Part shown: one piece after another, positions 7,849 through 13,291 of the stretch
Layout of the letters: every line of letters starts with the position of its first letter
Position numbering within the stretch: the stretch's first letter is position 1
Assembly: GCA_018714725.1 (NCBI GenBank)
Contig: DVMZ01000175.1
Location: 1 to 16,229 of the forward strand
DNA length: 16,229 nt
Origin: Candidatus Scatosoma pullistercoris
GTDB taxonomy: Bacteria > Bacillota > Clostridia > Christensenellales > Borkfalkiaceae
Direction: 5' to 3'
Position numbers and translations under genes: made by a program
The notes under the pieces: generated by a model
The model's database searches: none
Seen by the model: the letters and a program-made list of their open reading frames with translations, nothing else
What the model was told of the DNA's origin: nothing

Positions 7849-8235
7849 TCATTTGTTGTACTTTCTGTAAGCGCTGACGAGCAGCTGCTGGGGAATGAGT
7901 TCGTCCACGATGGGCGGGATGTCCTCCGCTCTGATGCCGTTTGCGTTCTGCATTCTCACGACGGTGTCGCGCACCGCCTCCACCACCGCCGCCGGCGCCA
8001 CGCCGCGCGGACAGCGCTCCACGCACGCCATGCAGGAAAGGCAGCTCCAGATCGCCTTGCTCGCGAGCAGAGTTTCCACTTTTCCCTGCGCCAGGAGCGA
8101 AACGAACTGATGGGGCTTGATATCCATCTCCGCAAACGCGGGGCAACGCCCCGAGCACTTGCCGCATTTCATGCACTTGCGCACGTCCGTGCCGCTGAGT
8201 CGGAGAATATTTTCTTTCTGTTCTTCTCTGGTCAT
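7849..8235 (-). CDS. hdrC: HdrC, 4Fe-4S subunit of heterodisulfide reductase module
   Basis: 128 residues from the ATG at 8235, which overlaps the hdrB stop in an ATGA arrangement with GGGGGTGAAGGA just upstream. The frame extends further upstream, but only as an out-of-frame overlap of hdrB, so that longer form is rejected. Two 4Fe-4S motifs are present: C21-x2-C24-x2-C27-x3-C31-P and C65-x2-C68-x2-C71-x3-C75-P. HdrC carries electrons from HdrA to the special clusters of HdrB. Size and motif spacing match stand-alone HdrC. The 4-bp overlap with hdrB indicates coupled synthesis of a HdrBC pair. Confidence 0.93.
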   Translation of the reverse strand: MTREEQKENILRLSGTDVRKCMKCGKCSGRCPAFAEMDIKPHQFVSLLAQGKVETLLASKAIWSCLSCMACVERCPRGVAPAAVVEAVRDTVVRMQNANGIRAEDIPPIVDELIPQQLLVSAYRKYNK

Positions 8236-9011
8236 TCCTTCACCCCCAGCGCCTCGGCGAGCAATTCGGTGAAATACCGCACGGGCAGAATTCCGCCGCC
8301 GTTCGCCTGCAGGTTGTACAGGCAGAGCGGGCAGGCGGTGATGACTTCTTCCGCGCCCTTTTCCCTGGCGCTTTCCAGCACTTTTTCGCTCCGCTTCTTG
8401 GGCAGGTCTGCGTTTTTCAGCGCCACATACGCGCCGCAGCATTCGTTGCGGAAGGGATAAACGACGGGCGTGCCGCCGATCGCGCGGATGAAATCCTCCA
8501 GAATCGTGGGATTTTCGGGATTGTCAAACGCCATCACCCCGCTCGGCCGGAGCAGCAGACAGCCGTAATACGCCCCCACCTTTCTGTTCAGGGGACGTAC
8601 GACTTTTTCGCGGATCTTGTCAAAGCCCACCTCGTTTTTCAGCATTTCGAGATAGTGCACCACCTGGGTTTCGCCCTTGTAAGGCTCGTCGAGTTTCAAA
8701 TAGTTATTGGCCTTGAGAGAAATATTCGCGTCCGAGCGCATATCTTCGTTGGTGCGCTTGATGACGTTGTGGCAGGCGGAACAGAGGGTCAGAAGTTTTC
8801 CTCCGTGATGTTTTGCGTAATCGAGCGCGCGGACCGCCGAAAGTTTGGTGGCGATCTCGTCCCGCGCCATCGGATACACCGCGCCGCAGCACTGCCAGTT
8901 CTCTATTTCTTCCATTTCCACGCCCAGGGCCTCGGCGCTTTTGCGGGCGTAAACGTCCAGATCCTTCGCCTTGGTTTTGAGCGTACAGCCGGGATAATAA
9001 CAAATCTTCAT
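8232..9011 (-). CDS. hdrB: HdrB, CCG-domain subunit of heterodisulfide reductase module
   Basis: 259 residues. Both CCG repeats are intact: C9, C41-C42, C77-x2-C80 in the first, and C151, C191-C192, C227-x2-C230 in the second. In characterised HdrB each CCG repeat binds a non-cubane 4Fe-4S cluster where a disulfide is cleaved. So this subunit is not obviously inactivated, even though a fumarate reductase lies in the same operon. The ATG has GGAAAGG upstream and follows fumC by 52 bp. Bacteria without coenzyme M/B use HdrB for other acceptors. Here either an unknown disulfide partner or direct transfer to FrdB is possible, and the sequence does not choose between them. Confidence 0.94.
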   Translation of the reverse strand: MKICYYPGCTLKTKAKDLDVYARKSAEALGVEMEEIENWQCCGAVYPMARDEIATKLSAVRALDYAKHHGGKLLTLCSACHNVIKRTNEDMRSDANISLKANNYLKLDEPYKGETQVVHYLEMLKNEVGFDKIREKVVRPLNRKVGAYYGCLLLRPSGVMAFDNPENPTILEDFIRAIGGTPVVYPFRNECCGAYVALKNADLPKKRSEKVLESAREKGAEEVITACPLCLYNLQANGGGILPVRYFTELLAEALGVKE

Positions 9012-9036
9012 ACCGTTACCTTTCCGATGGGAATCC

Positions 9037-9053
9037 GTCCGGATTGCCCGGAC
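9037..9053 (-). other. Short hairpin in the fumC-hdrB gap
   Basis: Perfect inverted repeat GTCCGG / CCGGAC with a five-base loop inside the 52-bp gap. There is no U-tract, so it is not a terminator; it could be an RNA stability or processing element. Low functional confidence. Confidence 0.4.
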
Positions 9054-9063
9054 CCTTCCCGGA

Positions 9064-10440
9064 TTATTTCTGCGGATACGCCATTTCTTCGGGGCGGAAC
9101 ACTTCGTCGAACTTCTCCGCCGTCAGAAATCCCAGCGCCACGCACGCCTCTTTGAGAGAGATGTTTTCCTTGTAAGCCTTTTTCGCGGTCTTGGCGGCGT
9201 TTTCGTATCCGATATACGGATTGAGCGCCGTCACCAGCATCAGCGAATTGTAAAGGTTATGCTTCATCTTTTCGCGGTTCGCGCGGATCCCCGTCACACA
9301 GTTCTTTTCAAACGAAGTGATTCCGTCCGCGAGCAGGCGTGCCGATTGCAGGAAATTGTAGATGATGACGGGCATGAACACGTTCAGCTCGAAATTCCCC
9401 TGCGAGGCGCCCATGCCTACCGCCACGTCGTTGCCCATCACCTGCACGGCCACCATCGTCATCGCCTCGCACTGCGTGGGATTGACTTTACCGGGCATAA
9501 TGGAAGAGCCGGGTTCGTTCTCGGGAATGAAGATTTCTCCGAGCCCGTCGCGGGGCCCGGACGCCAGCCAGCGCACGTCGTTGGCGATCTTCATCATGTC
9601 GCAGGCAAGCGCTTTCAGCGCGCCGTGCGCAAATACCAGATCATCTTTCGCGGTGAGCGCATGGAATTTGTTTTCCGCCGTCACGAACGTCTTCCCGGTG
9701 AGCGCGCTGACCTCTCCGGCCACCGTCTCGGCAAAGCCTTTCGGAGCATTCAGCCCCGTGCCGACCGCCGTGCCGCCCAGCGCCAGTTCTTTCAGCCCCG
9801 GCAGCGCCAGCGAAAGCTGCGCCTTCGTCTTTTCCAGCATATTCCGCCAGCCGCTGATCTCCTGCGAAAACGCGATGGGCACCGCGTCCTGCAAATGGGT
9901 GCGGCCGCTCTTGACGATCCCCTCGTTTTCCTTTTCGAGGCGCCGGAAAGTGGCAATCAGCCTGTCCATGGCAGGGAAAAGACTGTCCTCGATGGCGAGA
10001 ACAGCCGCGATGTGCATGGCGGTGGGGAAAGTATCGTTGGAACTCTGGCTCTTGTTGATATCGTCGTTGGGATGCAGCAGTTTCCTGCCCGCCATTTCGT
10101 TGCCGCGGTTGGCGATGACTTCGTTGGCGTTCATGTTCGACTGCGTGCCGCTGCCCGTCTGCCAGACGACGAGCGGGAAATGCTCGTTGAGGGAGCCGGA
10201 AATCACCTCGTCGCAGGCGGCGCAGATGATGTCCTTTTTCTCTTGCGGCAAAATCCCGAGTTTATAATTGGCGAGCGCGGCGGCCTTTTTGAGAATGCCG
10301 AACGCGTGCGTGATTTCCCGGGGCATCACTTCCGTGCCGATGAGGAAATTCTCGTGGCTGCGCTCCGTCTGGGCGCCCCAGTATTTGTCCGCGGGGACTT
10401 TCATTTCCCCCATCGTATCTTTCTCTATCCGATATTCCAT
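9064..10440 (-). CDS. fumC: Class II fumarate hydratase (FumC)
   Basis: 458 residues, the usual FumC size. It interconverts malate and fumarate in the cytoplasm without an Fe-S cluster. Motifs include VWQTGSGTQSNMNANEV (92-108), KSQSSNDTFPTAMH (130-143), SGRTHLQDAVPI with H182, and the family signature GSSIMPGKVNPTQCE at 311-325. The glycine in MPGKVNP points to fumarase rather than aspartate ammonia-lyase, which usually has alanine there. The ATG at 10440 is chosen because GGAGGAG lies nine bases upstream and the protein then begins MEYRIEKDTMG, lining up with the normal FumC N-terminus; a TTG at 10488 gives an unlikely extension. The gene lies 60 bp after the LDH/MDH gene and 52 bp before hdrB, so it probably makes fumarate for the reductase downstream. 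Confidence 0.95.
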   Translation of the reverse strand: MEYRIEKDTMGEMKVPADKYWGAQTERSHENFLIGTEVMPREITHAFGILKKAAALANYKLGILPQEKKDIICAACDEVISGSLNEHFPLVVWQTGSGTQSNMNANEVIANRGNEMAGRKLLHPNDDINKSQSSNDTFPTAMHIAAVLAIEDSLFPAMDRLIATFRRLEKENEGIVKSGRTHLQDAVPIAFSQEISGWRNMLEKTKAQLSLALPGLKELALGGTAVGTGLNAPKGFAETVAGEVSALTGKTFVTAENKFHALTAKDDLVFAHGALKALACDMMKIANDVRWLASGPRDGLGEIFIPENEPGSSIMPGKVNPTQCEAMTMVAVQVMGNDVAVGMGASQGNFELNVFMPVIIYNFLQSARLLADGITSFEKNCVTGIRANREKMKHNLYNSLMLVTALNPYIGYENAAKTAKKAYKENISLKEACVALGFLTAEKFDEVFRPEEMAYPQK

Positions 10441-10449
10441 AATTTCAAG

Positions 10450-10456
10450 CTCCTCC
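10450..10456 (-). promoter_or_regulatory. Ribosome-binding site that fixes the fumC start
   Basis: GGAGGAG nine bases before the ATG at 10440. It lies downstream of the alternative TTG at 10488 and therefore supports the shorter protein. Confidence 0.8.
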
Positions 10457-10500
10457 GGAACTGCCTGCGGTTTTCCCGCACGGGACAACGGCGTATGCCG

Positions 10501-11451
10501 TCAGATGTTCAGCTGCGCGATGACGTTCTTGATCGTCTCGGCGCTGCGGCGGAATTTCTCCGTCTCGTCATCGGACATTTTGGGCGCAAGCGTGCTTAAA
10601 ATGCCGCTGTTGCCGAGGACGCAGAGGGTGCTGAGGCAGACGTCGGAAATGCCGTATTCCCCTTCCAGCAGGGTGGACAGCGTCATCACGGTGTCCGCGC
10701 CGGAATAAATGCACTTCACGATGTGGCAGACGGAAGCGGCAATGCCGTAGAACGTGGCGCCCTTGCCCGCGATGATCTTGCCGCCCGACTTGCGGACGTA
10801 TTCCTCCACTTCCTCTCTCTGATAAGGAGTGATGGGGAGCACCGTCTTGTTCGTAAGCGCGTCGTCGTAATCGTTGAGAGGGATGCCCGTGATGTCCGCC
10901 GTGGACCAAGCGACAAACGAAGTGTCACCGTGCTCGCCGAGGACATAGGCGTGCACCTGCTTCTGATTGATGGAATACAGCTCGGAAAGGCGGGTGCGGA
11001 GCCGGATGGTGTCGAGAATGGTTCCCGAGCCGAGCACCTGCCGCTTGGGAAGCCCCGTCACTTTGGCGAATACATACGTGAGAACATCCACTGGATTGGC
11101 AACAATCACATAGATGGCGTTGGGAGCATGCTTCACGATTTCCGGCGCAATGCTCTTGATGATGTCCACATTGGTCTGCGCCAGATCGATACGGGACTGA
11201 CCGGGTTTTCTGCCGATTCCGGAAGTGATGACGACGATGTCCGAACCTTCCGCGTCTTCATACGTCCCTTCGTAGACCTTGGTCGGCGACAGGAAGGGGG
11301 TCGCCTGTTTGATGTCGAGCGCCTCGCCGCGCGCCTTGTCGTGATTGACGTCGATGAGAACGATTTCCGACACCGGACTGTCCACGACCAGCGTATAGGC
11401 GATCGTAGCGCCCACAGAACCTGCACCGATGATAGTTACCTTGTTGTTCAT
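10501..11451 (-). CDS. LDH/MDH-family NAD-dependent dehydrogenase, probably malate-active
   Basis: 316 residues. The NAD-binding motif GAGSVGAT is at 9-16 and D34 ends the second strand, consistent with NAD. Catalytic residues are R87, D147, R150 and H174 (in GEHGDTS). Overall similarity looks like L-lactate dehydrogenase: GEHGDTSFVAW and GATFYGIA are LDH-like. However, the specificity-loop residue that is Gln in LDH (as in NQKPGETR) is Arg81 here (GRKPGQSR), the residue that selects malate/oxaloacetate in MDH. Being first in an operon with fumarase and fumarate reductase also argues for oxaloacetate-to-malate activity. An automatic annotation would probably say L-lactate dehydrogenase. The start has GGAG nine bases upstream. 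Confidence 0.88.
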   Translation of the reverse strand: MNNKVTIIGAGSVGATIAYTLVVDSPVSEIVLIDVNHDKARGEALDIKQATPFLSPTKVYEGTYEDAEGSDIVVITSGIGRKPGQSRIDLAQTNVDIIKSIAPEIVKHAPNAIYVIVANPVDVLTYVFAKVTGLPKRQVLGSGTILDTIRLRTRLSELYSINQKQVHAYVLGEHGDTSFVAWSTADITGIPLNDYDDALTNKTVLPITPYQREEVEEYVRKSGGKIIAGKGATFYGIAASVCHIVKCIYSGADTVMTLSTLLEGEYGISDVCLSTLCVLGNSGILSTLAPKMSDDETEKFRRSAETIKNVIAQLNI

Positions 11452-11612
11452 ACTTGTATTCTCCGTATGTTAAAATTTTTTACGCCGCAATTTTTTCATT
11501 CCGGGGATCCGATCGGCCATAAAAAAAGACGGATCAATCCGCCCTGCCGATAACAGCCACCCGGACGCGCGCAATTCTTGCGCTCGCTCACCCGACCATT
11601 TCCCCGTATCAC
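11452..11612 (-). promoter_or_regulatory. Structured 5' leader of the dehydrogenase-fumC-hdr-flx-frd operon
   Basis: About 160 nt between the predicted transcription start and the first start codon. It holds a GCGCAA/TTGCGC hairpin near 11560-11575 and then a terminator-like hairpin with seven U residues. An upstream ATCGGC (11546-11551) can pair with GCCGAT (11512-11517) around that hairpin. I do not recognise a known riboswitch or T-box. The full gene-free stretch 11452-11784 contains this leader, the promoter, a 12-bp inverted repeat and the terminator of the upstream gene. Confidence 0.5.
11521..11543 (-). terminator. Terminator-like hairpin inside the operon leader (possible attenuator)
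   Basis: Minus-strand stem of six pairs including one G-U (GGCGGA / TCCGTC), loop TTGA, followed immediately by seven T. It lies between the promoter and the first gene, so it would end transcription early unless prevented. The stem is short, so efficiency is uncertain. Confidence 0.5.
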
Positions 11613-11618
11613 GGATTT

Positions 11619-11647
11619 ATTATACCACAAATTTTTTTTTATCACAA
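11619..11647 (-). promoter_or_regulatory. Promoter of the dehydrogenase-fumC-hdr-flx-frd operon
   Basis: Minus strand: TTGTGA at 11642-11647, a 17-bp spacer, then TATAAT at 11619-11624 preceded by TGG, giving an extended -10. This is a good sigma-A-type promoter, and no comparable promoter was seen inside the downstream operon. Confidence 0.75.
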
Positions 11648-11694
11648 CTTCTTGAAGCGCTCTATCGGCATTTTAAGCGATAATTTTTCGCGAA

Positions 11695-11736
11695 TTTTTT
11701 ATCGATTTCTTTTTCATCGCACATATCGATAAAAAA
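11695..11736. repeat. 12-bp perfect inverted repeat upstream of the operon promoter
   Basis: TTTTTTATCGAT (11695-11706) and ATCGATAAAAAA (11725-11736) separated by 18 bp. It lies between the preceding terminator and the operon -35 box, about 50-90 bp upstream of it. Possible operator for a dimeric regulator; AT-richness makes part of the match less surprising. Confidence 0.5.
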
Positions 11737-11773
11737 CTGAAAGGCGTTCCCGCCTCTTTCGGGCGGGAACGCC
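11730..11773 (-). terminator. Intrinsic terminator of the DUF308-like gene
   Basis: A perfect 12-bp GC-rich stem (GGCGTTCCCGCC with GGCGGGAACGCC), a seven-base loop, then TTTCAGTTTTTT on the minus strand. It starts 11 bases after the stop codon and insulates the downstream operon. Confidence 0.92.
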
Positions 11774-11784
11774 GATGCATACGG

Positions 11785-12264
11785 TTATTGTTTGCGGGAA
11801 GGAACGAACAACATGAGAATTCCTTCCAGAATCAGGAAAATCCCGGAGACGATAAATACCCAGTCCACCGTTCCGCGCTGGTTGAAAAACAGGAAAAACG
11901 CAATGACGATACAGATGACGGGCGCCGCATAGGCGATTATCGTATCGATCGGACGCACCCCTTTCACTTTGAAACGGATGCAGTTATAAAGCGTAAGAAT
12001 TCCGTAGATCATCAGAAGCGCCGCCACGATATACAGCACCGCGCTGACTATGGTCCATCCGAAGATGATGAGCAGAACGCCGATCACGATTTTCACGACG
12101 GCGAACGGCACGTTTTTATCCAGAAGATCAAGCGCGCCCAACACAATCAGGACCGCCCCGAGAATGGTCATCGCAACGCTGACCGCCTCGCTTTTCATAA
12201 TCAGACAGAGCACTCCCAACACGATGGTCAGAACTGCAGAAATCACTTTTTCCGAAGTTTTCAT
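11785..12264 (-). CDS. DUF308/HdeD-like multi-pass membrane protein
   Basis: 159 residues from the ATG at 12264, chosen because AAAGGAGAAGG lies four bases upstream; a longer in-frame extension to 12318 adds a basic stretch without a ribosome-binding site. About six hydrophobic helices are visible as three pairs, with Gly-rich turns such as LGAVLIVLGALDLLD and VIGVLLIIFGW, the repeated layout of the DUF308/HdeD family. HdeD in E. coli is linked to acid resistance, but most members have no known role. Strong hydrophobicity and a short basic C-terminus (PSRKQ) indicate an inner-membrane protein. It ends at a strong terminator, so it is not part of the Hdr operon. Function unknown. Confidence 0.82.
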   Translation of the reverse strand: MKTSEKVISAVLTIVLGVLCLIMKSEAVSVAMTILGAVLIVLGALDLLDKNVPFAVVKIVIGVLLIIFGWTIVSAVLYIVAALLMIYGILTLYNCIRFKVKGVRPIDTIIAYAAPVICIVIAFFLFFNQRGTVDWVFIVSGIFLILEGILMLFVPSRKQ

Positions 12265-12384
12265 AAAACCTTCTCCTTTCGTAAAATACAACGGAATATA
12301 CGAGACTCTCCGCCGCAACGCCGCGATCGTCCCGCCGGTTTTCCGGCAATTCGTCCTGCAAAAAACAGCTGCCGTCTCTTCTTG

Positions 12385-12420
12385 TATTGATTATTGTCCG
12401 GCTATTGATTATTGTCCGGC
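12385..12420. repeat. Two perfect 18-bp tandem repeats upstream of the DUF308-like gene
   Basis: TATTGATTATTGTCCGGC occurs at 12385-12402 and again at 12403-12420 with no mismatch. It lies between the small cysteine protein and the DUF308-like gene, about 120-155 bp before that gene's start. It may be a duplicated operator or a recent slippage duplication. Confidence 0.85.
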
Positions 12421-12488
12421 CTGACGAATGCGCAAAAAGGCAGAACCGGACCTGAAAATATCCGATTCTCGCAAAGACGGCCTGTTCC

Positions 12489-12683
12489 TCAGTTTTGTTT
12501 TCTGAGAACGGCAAGGCGGATAAACCCGTTCTGGTAACGATGCGCGGCGCGCGCGCAGGGATACCGCCATTCCCCTTTGCAGCTGCCGCAGAATTCATAG
12601 CTGCCGCACATATCCTTTCCCGCTTTCATGCTGTCAAACCATTTGATTTTATCGAACTGATCCTGTTCCGTTTTGAAATTCAT
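12489..12683 (-). CDS. Small four-cysteine protein of unknown function
   Basis: 64 residues. The ATG has AAAGGAG eight bases upstream and a near-consensus promoter 50-80 bp away, so this short frame is probably a real gene. Cysteines are C26, C32, C35 and C43, in the segment CGSYEFCGSC followed by YPCARA, with an aromatic and charged N-terminus (KIKWFDSMKAGKDM). There is no signal peptide or membrane helix. The cysteine spacing suggests a small zinc- or iron-binding fold, and the segment reminds me of short conserved hypothetical proteins of gut Clostridia, from memory only. It is separated from the DUF308-like gene by 224 bp. No function can be assigned. Confidence 0.72.
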   Translation of the reverse strand: MNFKTEQDQFDKIKWFDSMKAGKDMCGSYEFCGSCKGEWRYPCARAAHRYQNGFIRLAVLRKQN

Positions 12684-12735
12684 AATTTCGTCTCCTTTTC
12701 GACCTGATTTCCGGATTCTCGATCCTTTCGCTTAT

Positions 12736-12764
12736 ATTATAATAAATTCCGACAATTTTTTCAA
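12736..12764 (-). promoter_or_regulatory. Promoter of the small four-cysteine protein gene
   Basis: Minus strand TTGAAA (12759-12764), 17-bp spacer, TATAAT (12736-12741). Near-consensus and well placed before the ribosome-binding site. Confidence 0.88.
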
Positions 12765-12945
12765 CCCTTTGCAATCAAAAAAATATAAATTTTTTAGCGC
12801 TTTTTCTGCATAAAACCGGATTTTGCCTTTTTTCGCGCCCCGCGGCACCCTGTGGTTCCCTGCGCCGTGCGGCGCCTGCCCCGCGCCAACCCGCCTTGCT
12901 TCCGTCGCGCCCCTTTCCCCCTCTTTCACAACCGGAAAAAAACGT

Positions 12946-12971
12946 AAAAAAACCGCGGCTTTTGCCGCGGT
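12946..12971 (-). terminator. Intrinsic terminator, minus strand
   Basis: Perfect stem ACCGCGGC / GCCGCGGT with an AAAA loop, followed by a run of T, then ACG and another T run. It lies 320 bp after the PfkB-family stop, so it ends either that transcript or an RNA starting inside the interval. Confidence 0.88.
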
Positions 12972-13024
12972 CGGGTTTTCTCAAATGATAAAATGAACGA
13001 AAAAAAATCAATTCCCGCTCAGCC

Positions 13025-13057
13025 GCGCCTTTGCAACCGAAAACAGTTGCAAAGCGC
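13025..13057. other. Bulged stem-loop in the gene-free interval
   Basis: GCGCCTTTGCAAC pairs with GTTGCAAAGCGC: twelve pairs and one bulged C, with an eight-base loop. There is no immediate U-tract on either strand, so it is probably structural RNA rather than a terminator. Confidence 0.6.
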
Positions 13058-13291
13058 CGAACCAAGTTTTTACCCGTGTGTTTTTCCGGAATCCCCCGGC
13101 AAAGAACTTTTCTGCGGCGCCTTTCCCGGCGTCCGTCTCTGCCTCCGGAAAGCGATCCGATTTGCCTCGGCGTCCCCTTTCCGCCCGGTTCCGCTTTTGT
13201 AACAATACTTTATTTTATGCGGCAACGCTGAATTTTATGACACTTTTCAGGCCGGAAAATCAAAATTTTTTTTATTTTTTCAAATCTTCCG

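Larger units (their letters stand above)
12765..13291. other. Gene-free interval of about 530 bp with two hairpins
   Basis: No convincing coding frame on either strand: the short open frames begin with TTG or GTG, lack ribosome-binding sites and have Arg/Gly/Pro-rich products. It contains a bulged hairpin at 13025-13057 and a strong minus-strand terminator at 12946-12971. The stretch 12838-12935 is GC-rich and low-complexity on the plus strand (mostly C, G and T). The interval may be a long 3' untranslated region of the PfkB-family gene or a small RNA gene. Confidence 0.6.

Noticed and set aside
8236..8442. Longer start for hdrC
   Set aside because: The extension runs out of frame through hdrB; the ATGA overlap and ribosome-binding site support 8235.
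5731..8460. Very long open frame on the plus strand
   Set aside because: It lies antisense to flxD, hdrA, hdrC and hdrB, which have clear motifs and ribosome-binding sites. Its product is His/Arg/Asp-rich with no recognisable domain. GC-biased codon positions produce such antisense frames.
259..9011. Anaerobic sulfite reductase or methyl-viologen hydrogenase locus
   Set aside because: flxA and flxB resemble AsrB and AsrA, and flxD resembles MvhD, but no AsrC and no MvhA/MvhG genes are present, while HdrABC is complete.
9064..10440. Aspartate ammonia-lyase instead of fumarase
   Set aside because: The signature reads MPGKVNPTQCE, the fumarase form, and the N-terminus matches FumC.
9259..10599. 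Long plus-strand open frame
   Set aside because: Antisense shadow of fumC with an arginine/histidine-rich product and no start signal.
11625..11650. Possible Rex-type redox operator at the operon promoter
   Set aside because: TTGTGAT resembles one half-site, but the inverted second half is missing; the bases are better explained by the -35 box and an A-tract.
12732..12929. 65-residue minus-strand open frame
   Set aside because: GTG start directly after a terminator, no ribosome-binding site, low-complexity product, and it overlaps the promoter of the small cysteine protein.
13008..13205. 65-residue minus-strand open frame in the gene-free interval
   Set aside because: TTG start, no ribosome-binding site, Arg/Gly-rich product, and it covers the hairpin at 13025-13057.
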